DNA from: Pseudoruegeria sp. SHC-113
GTDB lineage: Bacteria; Pseudomonadota; Alphaproteobacteria; Rhodobacterales; Rhodobacteraceae
Assembly: GCF_025376885.1 (NCBI RefSeq)
Contig: NZ_JAHUBR010000001.1
Span: 1,612,001 to 1,676,000 of the forward strand
Reading direction: 5' to 3'
Length of the DNA stretch: 64,000 bases
Part shown: positions 43,314-51,532 of the stretch, one piece after another
Numbering within the stretch: position 1 is the first letter of the stretch
How the letters are laid out: every line of letters begins with the position of its first letter
The notes under the pieces: model-generated
Database searches by the model: none
The model's input: only the letters and a program-made list of their open reading frames with translations
Told to the model about the DNA's origin: nothing
Program-made: the position numbers and the translations under genes

Positions 43314-43670
43314 ATGACCCTCCAGCGAAAATTCACGCCCGCCCCCCTGGCCTCCTGCACCGAGCCCTGTTCCATCGAGAACGGCATGCGCATCATTGGC
43401 GGCAAATGGACGGGCTCGATCCTTTGGCACCTGAAGGATGGCCCGCTGCGGTTCAACGATATTGCCCGCGTGGTGGGCGGGGCCTCCAAGAAGATGATCG
43501 CCGAACGCCTGCGCCAGCTGGAAGCGCGCGGCCTTGTGCGACGCGAGGTGATGGATACCGCGCCGGTTTCGGTTCAGTACGAGGTGACGGACCTCGGCCG
43601 CACCGCGCTCGGCTTTCTGGATGAGCTGCGCAAATGGACGGAAAGCCTGCCGCCCGAAGCCGAAAGCTGA
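43314..43670 (+). CDS. HxlR-family transcriptional regulator
   Basis: 118 residues. The start at 43314 (MTLQRKF) fits the HxlR pattern: the N-terminal pair CTEPC (residues 15-19), then the winged helix with IIGGKWTGSILWHLKDGPLR and KMIAERLRQLEARGLVRRE. Related regulators (YodB, HypR) sense quinones or hypochlorite through a cysteine in this zone. The upstream mdaB-gst-frnE operon is a plausible target. Confidence 0.92.
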   Translation: MTLQRKFTPAPLASCTEPCSIENGMRIIGGKWTGSILWHLKDGPLRFNDIARVVGGASKKMIAERLRQLEARGLVRREVMDTAPVSVQYEVTDLGRTALGFLDELRKWTESLPPEAES

Positions 43671-43682
43671 GCCCACACATGC

Positions 43683-43710
43683 AAACGGCCCGCTGCGCGA
43701 GCGGGCCGTC
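43683..43710. terminator. Hairpin between hxlR and the small secreted protein gene
   Basis: ACGGCCCGC (43685-43693) pairs with GCGGGCCGT (43701-43709). On the minus strand it is followed by TTTG. It separates the convergent hxlR and 43736-43897 genes. Confidence 0.55.
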
Positions 43711-43735
43711 TGATCGTAGCAACCGGTGGCGTGGC

Positions 43736-43897
43736 TTAGCTCGACGCCCCGGATATGCATTGCTGGCTGTCGCCGTCCCAGATCTGCCCGGGCGGGCAGG
43801 AGGATGCGCCCATGCTGTGTCCGCCCCCGCAACCGGCAGCCGCCGCGGCGGTGGGCAGGGTCAGAAGCGCGGCGAAAATCAGGCCTTTTAACTTCAT
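43736..43897 (-). CDS. Small secreted Cys-motif protein
   Basis: 53 residues, too short for most gene finders. The ATG at 43897 starts a signal peptide (MKLKGLIFAALL, ending near AAAAG). The mature part carries CPPGQIWDGDSQQC, a CxxGxxWDxxxxxC motif, after a glycine/serine spacer. The same spacing appears in the N-terminus of the TPR-like exported protein at 40513 (CENGQVWDDKTERC). It is probably a periplasmic or extracellular small binding domain. It lies upstream of purB. Confidence 0.7.
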   Translation of the reverse strand: MKLKGLIFAALLTLPTAAAAAGCGGGHSMGASSCPPGQIWDGDSQQCISGASS

Positions 43898-43954
43898 CTT
43901 GGTGCCTCCATCACTGTTGGATAGAAGCTAACCTAGCACGAAATCGGCCTCTGA

Positions 43955-45262
43955 TCACCCTTCGCCGAAGACACGGCGGAAGATCGAATCCACGTGTTTC
44001 GTATGGTACCCCATGTCGAATTTCTCGTTGATGCCATCTTCGCCAAGCGCGGCCACCACTTCCGGGTCAGCGAGCAGCAGTTCGCGGAAGTCCACGCGCT
44101 CTTCCCAGACCTTCAGCGCATTGCGCTGCACCATGGCATAGGCGTCCTCGCGGCTCACACCAGCCTGGGTGAGCGCCAGCAGCACGCGCTGGCTCATCAC
44201 GAGGCCGGGGAATTTGTTCATGTTGTCGAGCATATTCTGCGGGAAAACCAGCATCTTATCGATCACACCGGCCAGCCGGTGCAGGGCGAAATCGAGCGTC
44301 ACCGTGGCGTCCGGGCCGATGCCGCGCTCCACGGAAGAGTGGCTGATGTCGCGCTCATGCCAGAGGGCGACATTTTCCATCGCCGGAATGACGCTCATGC
44401 GCACGAGGCGGGCAAGGCCCGTCAGGTTCTCGGTGAGGACCGGGTTTTTCTTGTGCGGCATGGCCGAAGAGCCCTTCTGGCCCATCGAGAAAAATTCCGC
44501 GCCTTCCAGGACCTCGGTGCGCTGCATGTGCCGGATCTCGATCGCGATGTTCTCGATCGACGACGCAATGACGCCCAGCACGGCGAAGAACATCGCATGG
44601 CGGTCGCGCGGGATCACCTGCGTGCTGATCGGCTCAGGCGTGAGGCCCATCTTGGCGCAGACATGCTCTTCCACGGCCGGGTCGATATTGGCGAAGGTGC
44701 CCACGGCACCGGAGATCGCGCCGGTGGCGATCTCCGCGCGCGCGGCCAGCAGGCGGGCGCGGTTGCGGTCCATCTCGGCGTAGAACCGGGCGAAGGTGAG
44801 GCCCATGGTTGTCGGCTCGGCATGGATGCCGTGGCTGCGGCCCACGCGGACCATATCCTTGGTTTCCAGCGCGCGCTTTTTGAGGGCGGCGAGCGTTTTG
44901 TCGAGGCCAACGAGCAGCAGATCGGCAGCGCGGGTGAGCTGGACGTTGAAACAGGTGTCCAGAACATCGGAAGAGGTCATGCCCTGATGCACGAAGCGGG
45001 CCTCTTCGCTGCCCACGTGCTCGGCGAGGTGGGTCAGGAAGGCGATGACGTCATGCTTGGTAACGGCCTCGATCTCGTCGATGCGGGTGACGTCAAACTC
45101 CACGTCCTTGGCTTTCCACACGGCCTCGGCGTTTTCGCGCGGGATCACCCCCAGATCGGCCTGCGCATCGCAGGCATGCGCCTCGATCTCGTACCAGATG
45201 CGGAACTTCGTTTCCGGCGACCAGATGGCAACCATATCGGGGCGGGAGTAGCGAGGGATCAT
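43955..45262 (-). CDS. purB: Adenylosuccinate lyase
   Basis: 435 residues. The fumarase-superfamily signature GSSAMPHKKNP (about 263-273) and the active-site region TSSDVLDTC (about 93) are clear. It acts twice in purine synthesis, splitting SAICAR and adenylosuccinate. The second histidine region SHGIHAEPT (about 144) is conserved. The gene is leftward and is not linked to purF. Confidence 0.97.
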   Translation of the reverse strand: MIPRYSRPDMVAIWSPETKFRIWYEIEAHACDAQADLGVIPRENAEAVWKAKDVEFDVTRIDEIEAVTKHDVIAFLTHLAEHVGSEEARFVHQGMTSSDVLDTCFNVQLTRAADLLLVGLDKTLAALKKRALETKDMVRVGRSHGIHAEPTTMGLTFARFYAEMDRNRARLLAARAEIATGAISGAVGTFANIDPAVEEHVCAKMGLTPEPISTQVIPRDRHAMFFAVLGVIASSIENIAIEIRHMQRTEVLEGAEFFSMGQKGSSAMPHKKNPVLTENLTGLARLVRMSVIPAMENVALWHERDISHSSVERGIGPDATVTLDFALHRLAGVIDKMLVFPQNMLDNMNKFPGLVMSQRVLLALTQAGVSREDAYAMVQRNALKVWEERVDFRELLLADPEVVAALGEDGINEKFDMGYHTKHVDSIFRRVFGEG

Positions 45263-45343
45263 CGGGAACCTTTCAGCGTTGTGGCGGCGCGCGGCTCCTC
45301 TTAGACTGAACCCCGCGCAGCGACAAGATCATGGGAGGTTCGC

Positions 45344-45691
45344 GTGAGAGCAATTCTGGCCACGGTACTGGCACTGACCCCGGGTATGGCCCTCGCCAGC
45401 GAGTGGAAAACCTTGAGCGACACCGAAATCCTCGAAGTGCTCGCGGGCGCACACGTGGAATATATCGCCGCCCGGCAGGAGTTCCTCGCCTCCGGCGACA
45501 CGATCTGGGACACCGGCGAAAAGCGCCTTGGGCATTGGTCTGTGAACGGTGGCAAATACTGCTCCAAATGGCCGCCGGCCTCGGAGATCACCTGCTACAC
45601 GGTGGATCAGATGGTGGAGGATCCCAGCCGTATCCGCTTCACCGATCCGCAAGGCAAGATCTCCAACGGCAAGATCACCTCGCGCAAGTAG
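45344..45691 (+). CDS. Small secreted hypothetical protein
   Basis: 115 residues with a signal peptide (1-18, ending ALASE). The mature part holds LGHWSVNGGKYCSKWPPASEITC with two cysteines and ends in a lysine-rich strand. Proteins with a WxVxG-KYCSxWP core are common exported proteins in roseobacters. No function is known. It is divergent from purB, and the repeat at 45703 begins just after its stop. Confidence 0.75.
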   Translation: MRAILATVLALTPGMALASEWKTLSDTEILEVLAGAHVEYIAARQEFLASGDTIWDTGEKRLGHWSVNGGKYCSKWPPASEITCYTVDQMVEDPSRIRFTDPQGKISNGKITSRK

Positions 45692-45702
45692 CGCAATAAA
45701 GA

Positions 45703-45799
45703 GGGGGCTCTGCCCCCGACCCCTGCGGGGCCTCCCCCGAGATATTTAGAGAACAAAGTGGGGCCCCATCATCTTGGCGAAAATATCCCCGCCGGAGGC
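45703..45799. repeat. Roseobacter palindromic element with a second unit
   Basis: GGGGGCTCTGCCCCC (45703-45717) is followed by CTCCCCCGAGATATTTAGAGA (45732-45752) and then, through GTGGGGCCCC, by a minus-strand unit whose reverse complement reads GCCTCCGGCGGGGATATTTTC. The plus half matches the second unit at 25657-25713. It fills the gap between a secreted protein gene and the OsmC fusion. Confidence 0.75.
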
Positions 45800-45806
45800 A
45801 TGAAAG

Positions 45807-47036
45807 TTATCCGGCGAGCGTGGTGATGATCCGGGCGCTGCTCTCGAGCGTCTTGTGCACGGGGCATTTGTCGGCGATCTCCAGAAGCTTTTCGCGCTGC
45901 TGTGCGCTGAGCGCGCCTTCCAGATGGATTTCGCGGCGGAAGCTGTCGATCTTCTGGTTGGCCGCGCTGCCGCCTGCGTCCTGGGCGTGGACCTTGTCGT
46001 GGGTGACATCGACGCGCACATGGGCCAGCGGCCAGCCCTTGCGGCGGGCATACATGCGGATCGTCATCGAGGTGCAGGCACCCAGACCGGCGGCGAGGAA
46101 GCCGTAAGGCGACATGCCTTGGTTGGTGCCGCCATAGGCAAGCGGTTCATCCGCCAGTGCGTGGTGGAAGGGGCCGGCGTTGACATCCTGCAGGAAGCCT
46201 TCGGGATCGGCTTCGGCCACGCGCACCACGCCTTCGGGCGCGCCGATCGGTGGGGCAGGCGGGCGCAGATCGAGGTAGCGCCCGGCCCAGGCGGCGATCA
46301 CCTCGGCGGCGTATTCGGCATCTTCCGTCCGCGTGATCAGGTGGTCGGCCTCGTCCAGTGTGACGAAGCTTTTCGGGTGGCGGGCGGCGTCGAAAATCTG
46401 CGCGGCGTTCTCGATGCCCACGGTGGCGTCGCGCGGGGCATGCAGCACCAGAAGCGCTGCGCCGAGGTGGCCGATGCGGTCTTGCAGATCGGCGGTGCTG
46501 ATATCCTCCAGAAAACCGCGCCCGATTGTGAAGGGGCGGCCCGCCAGCCGCACTTCGGCGCTGCCTTTGGTGCGGATCTCTTCCAGCGCTGCGCCGAATT
46601 GGTGGGTGACATGGGCTGGATCGAAGGGCGCGCCGAGGGTCGCCACGGCCTTGAGCGCGCCGGTTTCGGATTTGATCTCGGCCGCCGCGCGCAGCACGGC
46701 CGCGCCGCCCAGCGAATGGCCCACAAGCAGCGCCGGCGCCATGCCGCGCCCTTTCAGGTAGCGCGCGGCTGCCACAAGATCGGCGGCGTTGCTGGTGAAG
46801 CTCGTGTTGGCGAACTCGCCTTCCGAATGGCCGAGCCCGGTGAAATCAAAGCGCAGCACGGCGATGCCCATGGCCGCCAGTCGCCCGGCGATGCGGCGGG
46901 CGGCGGTGATGTCCTTGGTGCAGGTGAAGCAATGGGCAAAGATCGCCGTGGCCAGATGCGGGCCATCGGGAAGATCCAGCCGCGCGGCGAGGCTCTCGCC
47001 GGAATGGCCTTCGAATGTCACCTTCTCCATCGGCAT
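45807..47036 (-). CDS. Alpha/beta-hydrolase-OsmC fusion protein
   Basis: 409 residues. The N-terminal half is an alpha/beta hydrolase with nucleophile motif VGHSLGG (about serine 108), a preceding FDFTGLGHSEGE, and a late histidine region. The C-terminal half (about 270-409) is an OsmC domain with its two cysteines in GLGACTSMTIRMY and KCPVHKTL. OsmC reduces organic hydroperoxides with thiols. The fusion is a known architecture in this group. It is likely a cytoplasmic peroxide defence enzyme with an esterase-like activity. Confidence 0.93.
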   Translation of the reverse strand: MPMEKVTFEGHSGESLAARLDLPDGPHLATAIFAHCFTCTKDITAARRIAGRLAAMGIAVLRFDFTGLGHSEGEFANTSFTSNAADLVAAARYLKGRGMAPALLVGHSLGGAAVLRAAAEIKSETGALKAVATLGAPFDPAHVTHQFGAALEEIRTKGSAEVRLAGRPFTIGRGFLEDISTADLQDRIGHLGAALLVLHAPRDATVGIENAAQIFDAARHPKSFVTLDEADHLITRTEDAEYAAEVIAAWAGRYLDLRPPAPPIGAPEGVVRVAEADPEGFLQDVNAGPFHHALADEPLAYGGTNQGMSPYGFLAAGLGACTSMTIRMYARRKGWPLAHVRVDVTHDKVHAQDAGGSAANQKIDSFRREIHLEGALSAQQREKLLEIADKCPVHKTLESSARIITTLAG

Positions 47037-47143
47037 GGCACCGCTCCTGCCTCACTTACGCTGTTCACAAGAGAGTGGGCGGCGGGGCGGGGCTTCTCAA
47101 GGGATTCGCCGCCCGCCTCACGGCTTGGTGAGAGGGTGTGACG

Positions 47144-48475
47144 TCAGCCGGTGGCCCCCATCAGCCGCTGATCAAAGGGATATTGCGTGAGGTTTTCATA
47201 GCCGTCTTCGGTGATCAGCACCTGATCTTCGAGCTTGATGGAGAAATCGCCGCCTTCCGGGCTGACGAGCGCCTCCACGCAGAGCACCATGCCGGGCTCA
47301 AGGTGATAGTCGAACGCCCCTTCGACGAAGTGATCGGGGTAGGCGATCAGGGGCCATTCATCGCAGAGGCCGACGCCATGCATCAGGCAGCCGTATTTCT
47401 GCTTCTGATACTGATCCTCCAGCCGGTGGCTGTTGAAGGTGAGATCGCGCATCGAGACGCCGGGCGCGAGCATTTCCATATTGGTCATGATGTGTTCATG
47501 GGCGTGCTGCATCGCCGCGATCATGTCGGGGCGAGGGGCGCGGTCGCCCACCCACCAGGTGCGCGAGATGTCCACGCAGATGCCGTAGCTGCCTACGAGA
47601 TCCGTATCGAAGGCGACGATTTCATTGTTGCGGATCACGCGGGGGCCGCATTCCTGAAACCAAGGGTTGGTGCGCGGGCCGGAGGTGAGCAGTCGGGTTT
47701 CGATCCATTCGCCGCCGCGCTTGATGTTCTCGGCGTGCAGCACCGCCCAGACGTCGTCTTCGCTCAAACCGGGCGCGCAGGCGGCCTCCATCTCGGCCAC
47801 GGCCACCTCGCAGGCGTGGGAGGCGCAGCGCATGGCGCGGATTTCTTCCGGCCCCTTGATGCTGCGCGCTTTCTCGGTGACTTCCTCGCCGGGCATCACG
47901 GTGAAGCCCTGCGCCTCCAGCGCGCGCAAGCCGTGGAGCATGGGTTTGTCGACCGCCAGCCGCATGTTGCCGCCGCCGTGTTCGGCGATCAACTGGCGCA
48001 CCTCGTTGGAAAACACATCCGCCGCCAGGTCGATCCTGTCGCCGCGGTCGAAATAGAAGAGATCCGCACCCGAGCGCGCCTCGCGCACCAGCGGGTTGAA
48101 ACCCGACAGGAACGGCGCGTTTTTGTAATCCCAAATCACCATATAGCCATCGGCGCAGAGCAGCACGGCGCGAAACGGGTTGTGGCTGTTCCAGAGCTGC
48201 ATGTTGGTGCTGTCGGTGGCGTAGCGGATGTTGAGCGGGTCAAACATCAGGAGGCCGCTGTAATCTCGCTCCACGATGTGCTGGGTGAGCCGTGCCCAGC
48301 GGAAGCGGCGCATTTCGGGCAGGTCGGGCAGGCGCAGCCCGGCGGCCTCCCATTCCCGGTAGGCCAGCTGGGTAGGGCCGATCTCGATCCGGTCGGCGTC
48401 GTTGGGCGTGCCATCGCCCAGCATGGCGCCCCGGCTTGGGTCGATCTTGCGGTTGTCGCGGTAGTGATCGTTCAT
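47144..48475 (-). CDS. dddP: DMSP lyase DddP (M24 peptidase fold)
   Basis: 443 residues. It cleaves dimethylsulfoniopropionate to dimethyl sulfide and acrylate and is a marker of the Roseobacter group. The protein reads like known DddP throughout: KIDPSRGAMLGDGTPNDADR at the start, IRYATDSTNMQLWNSHNPFR (about 80), and the metal ligands in FDTDLVGSYGICVDISRTW (about 293-311), HGVGLCDEW (about 370), CVEALVSPEGG (about 403) and IKLEDQV (about 418). It has no signal peptide and acts in the cytoplasm. It is divergent from the DUF3445 gene. Confidence 0.95.
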   Translation of the reverse strand: MNDHYRDNRKIDPSRGAMLGDGTPNDADRIEIGPTQLAYREWEAAGLRLPDLPEMRRFRWARLTQHIVERDYSGLLMFDPLNIRYATDSTNMQLWNSHNPFRAVLLCADGYMVIWDYKNAPFLSGFNPLVREARSGADLFYFDRGDRIDLAADVFSNEVRQLIAEHGGGNMRLAVDKPMLHGLRALEAQGFTVMPGEEVTEKARSIKGPEEIRAMRCASHACEVAVAEMEAACAPGLSEDDVWAVLHAENIKRGGEWIETRLLTSGPRTNPWFQECGPRVIRNNEIVAFDTDLVGSYGICVDISRTWWVGDRAPRPDMIAAMQHAHEHIMTNMEMLAPGVSMRDLTFNSHRLEDQYQKQKYGCLMHGVGLCDEWPLIAYPDHFVEGAFDYHLEPGMVLCVEALVSPEGGDFSIKLEDQVLITEDGYENLTQYPFDQRLMGATG

Positions 48476-48646
48476 GGCGCGTGCCTCCCTGCGCTTACGA
48501 TGGGGGCAGCGGGGCGGGGGCGTCCTGCCTGAAAGCGACGGGTTCTGAGAGGGCGGGGTGTCGCTTTTTTGCGTTTTCGGCCCCGTCTGCGCGGGGTAGA
48601 CAGGGGGCAGAGCGCCTCAACGCGCCACACCTGAGAGCAGTCTGCC

Positions 48647-49423
48647 ATGACCTACCCCCTGCAAACCCGCCTGCCGTTCACGCCGGAGGAGCTGCGCCTT
48701 GGGGAGCGCTTGCCGGGTGTGCGCCCCATGGCGCGCGCCGATTGGCTGCAGGTGGACGAGGCCTATGCCGGCCAAATTGCACGGCGGGATGCGCTACTGG
48801 CGGAGCGCGAAGGCGCGGTCCATGCGATGCAGCCCGAAGCGCTGCCGGCCTGCCGGGAGCTTCAGGCGGAGGTTCTGGCGCAGCTTGCCGAGTTGCCCGG
48901 ATTTGATCTGCGCGCCGATGGCAAAGTGCGCCGCCCGGATGGGCAGGTGATCGCACCAGATCGCGAAGCGCCGCTGCGCTTTCTCGGGCGGCTTCTGCAG
49001 GAGGATCTGGTGATCCTTGAGCAGTGCGGGGCGGAGCATGTGATGACGGCGGCCGTGCTCTGCTTTCCGGCCAGCTGGACGCTTTCTGAAAAGATCGGGC
49101 GCCCGCTCACGGCGATCCACACGCCAGTGGCCGCCTATGACGCGCAGCTTGCGCGGCGCGTGCAGCGGATGTTTGACGTGATCCGCCCCGAACAGCCGCT
49201 CTGCCGCCACAACCTGCTGTTCTACAAAAGCCCCGAACTGCACGCCCCGCGCTCCGAAGGTGAGCCGCACCGCGACAGTGATCCGGGCTTTCCCTTTGTG
49301 CGCAGCGAGCGCCAATGCCTGCTGCGGCTGCCCAAAACGCAGGCCGTTGTCTTCTCGATCCACACTTACATGCTGGCGCGCACGGATCTGACAGAGGCGC
49401 AGGGGGCGGTGATCTTGGGGTGA
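48647..49423 (+). CDS. DUF3445 (heme-dependent oxidative N-demethylase family)
   Basis: 258 residues. The family pattern is visible: LCFPASWTLSEKIGRPLTAI (about 145-165), the conserved HxPV turn IHTPVAAYDAQLARRVQRM, and a C-terminal RQCLLRLPKTQAVVFSIHTY. DUF3445 includes the heme-dependent dimethylamine oxidative demethylase subunits, but a single-gene member's substrate is unknown. It is divergent from dddP, which may or may not mean a shared link to methylated compounds. Confidence 0.82.
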   Translation: MTYPLQTRLPFTPEELRLGERLPGVRPMARADWLQVDEAYAGQIARRDALLAEREGAVHAMQPEALPACRELQAEVLAQLAELPGFDLRADGKVRRPDGQVIAPDREAPLRFLGRLLQEDLVILEQCGAEHVMTAAVLCFPASWTLSEKIGRPLTAIHTPVAAYDAQLARRVQRMFDVIRPEQPLCRHNLLFYKSPELHAPRSEGEPHRDSDPGFPFVRSERQCLLRLPKTQAVVFSIHTYMLARTDLTEAQGAVILG

Positions 49424-49471
49424 ACTACCCCGTCTAAGCATTTGCAAAGCGGGTGTTTTACCGCTTTGCGC

Positions 49472-49499
49472 AAAGAAAAAAGGGCGCCCAAAGGCGCCC
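49472..49499 (-). terminator. glnA terminator
   Basis: GGGCGCC (49482-49488) pairs with GGCGCCC (49493-49499), with a TTTTTTC run on the minus strand. It lies just downstream of the glnA stop. A second perfect stem (GCAAAGCGG/CCGCTTTGC, 49444-49469) lies beside it toward the DUF3445 stop. Confidence 0.85.
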
Positions 49500-49524
49500 T
49501 TTCCATTCACTGTCCCAAAGCCGC

Positions 49525-50931
49525 TTAGCAGCTGTAGTACATTTTGAATTCCACCGGGTGCGGGGTGTGCTCGTAGGCGTAGACCTCTTCCCATTTCAGA
49601 TCGAGGTAGCCCTGGATCTGGTCTTTGGTGAAGACGTCGCCGGCAAGCAGGAACTCGTGATCGGCTTCCAAGTTCTCCAGCGCTTCACGCAGGGAGGCGC
49701 AGACGGTCGGGATGCCGGCCAGTTCTTCCTTCGGCAGATCGTAGAGATCCTTGTCGGAAGCTTCGCCCGGATCGATCTTGTTCTTGATGCCGTCGAGGCC
49801 GGCCATCAGCAGGGCTGCGAAGCAGAGGTAGGGGTTCGCGGAGGGATCCGGGAAGCGGGCTTCGACGCGCTTGGCTTTCGGGGATTCGGCCCACGGAATA
49901 CGCACGCAGCCAGAGCGGTTGCGGGCGGAATAGGCGCGCAGAACCGGGGCTTCGAAGCCGGGGATCAGGCGCTTGTAGGAGTTCGTGGACGGGTTGGTGA
50001 AGGCGTTCAGCGTTTTGGCGTGCTTCAGGATGCCGCCGATGAACCACAGGGCCTCATCGGAGAGATCGGCGTATTTGTCGCCTGCGAAGAGCGGCTTGCC
50101 GTCTTTCCAGATCGACATGTTCACGTGCATGCCGGTGCCGTTGTCGCCGGAGATCGGCTTGGGCATGAAGGTGGCGGATTTGCCGTAGGCGTGGGCCACG
50201 TTGTGGATCACGTATTTGTACTTCTGGATCTCGTCAGCCTGCTTGGTGAGCGTGCCGAAGATCAGGCCCAGTTCGTGCTGGCAGGAAGCAACCTCGTGGT
50301 GGTGCTTGTCCACTTTCATGCCGATGCGCTTCATGGTGGAGAGCATCTCGGAGCGGATGTCCTGGCCTTCGTCGATCGGGTTGACCGGGAAGTAGCCGCC
50401 TTTGACGCCGGGACGGTGGCCGGTGTTGCCCATCTCGTACTCGGTGTCGGAGTTCCAGGAGGCGTCGGTGGCGTCGACCTGGTAAGAGACCTTGTTGATC
50501 TCAACCGAGAAGCGCACGTCGTCGAACAGGAAGAATTCGGCTTCCGGGCCGAAGTAGGCCGCATCGCCGATGCCGGAGGACTTCAGGTAAGCCTCGGCCT
50601 TCTCGGCGGTGCCGCGCGGGTCGCGGTCGTAGGATTCGCCGGTATCGGGCTCGACAACGGAGCAATGGATAGCGACTGTTTTCTCGGCGTAGAACGGATC
50701 CACATAGGCGGATGCCGGGTCGGCCATCAGTTTCATGTCGGACTGGTCGATCGATTTCCAGCCGGCGATGGAGGAGCCGTCGAACATGAAGCCTTCTTCG
50801 AGGAAGTCTTCGTCCACCTGGTCGGCCATCACGGTCACGTGTTGCAGTTTCCCGCGCGGGTCGGTGAAGCGGATGTCGACGTATTCGGCGCCCTCTTCCT
50901 TGATCATGTTCAGAACGTCAGCGATGCTCAT
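49525..50931 (-). CDS. glnA: Glutamine synthetase, type I
   Basis: 468 residues, the standard GSI length. The beta-Grasp start, the active-site sequence [15 protein letters not shown] (about 156), [10 protein letters not shown] (about 264), and the adenylylation site loop DLYDLPKEE near residue 395 are present. It makes glutamine from glutamate, ammonia and ATP. It is 76 bases after glnB, in the same operon, so PII/NtrC-type nitrogen control is expected. Confidence 0.97.
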   Translation of the reverse strand: MSIADVLNMIKEEGAEYVDIRFTDPRGKLQHVTVMADQVDEDFLEEGFMFDGSSIAGWKSIDQSDMKLMADPASAYVDPFYAEKTVAIHCSVVEPDTGESYDRDPRGTAEKAEAYLKSSGIGDAAYFGPEAEFFLFDDVRFSVEINKVSYQVDATDASWNSDTEYEMGNTGHRPGVKGGYFPVNPIDEGQDIRSEMLSTMKRIGMKVDKHHHEVASCQHELGLIFGTLTKQADEIQKYKYVIHNVAHAYGKSATFMPKPISGDNGTGMHVNMSIWKDGKPLFAGDKYADLSDEALWFIGGILKHAKTLNAFTNPSTNSYKRLIPGFEAPVLRAYSARNRSGCVRIPWAESPKAKRVEARFPDPSANPYLCFAALLMAGLDGIKNKIDPGEASDKDLYDLPKEELAGIPTVCASLREALENLEADHEFLLAGDVFTKDQIQGYLDLKWEEVYAYEHTPHPVEFKMYYSC

Positions 50932-51007
50932 GTGACCTTCTCTTCCCTTCAGATTTGGTGTGAGTGGTTAGGGGTTAGAAGCCTTCGCGAGGCGAAGGCT
51001 TGCGGTG

Positions 51008-51517
<510 letters not shown>

Positions 51518-51532
51518 TTAGGCGTTTGAAGA

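Noticed and set aside
45855-47141. A long plus-strand open frame across the OsmC fusion gene.
   Set aside because: It is antisense to a gene with clear catalytic motifs in both halves.
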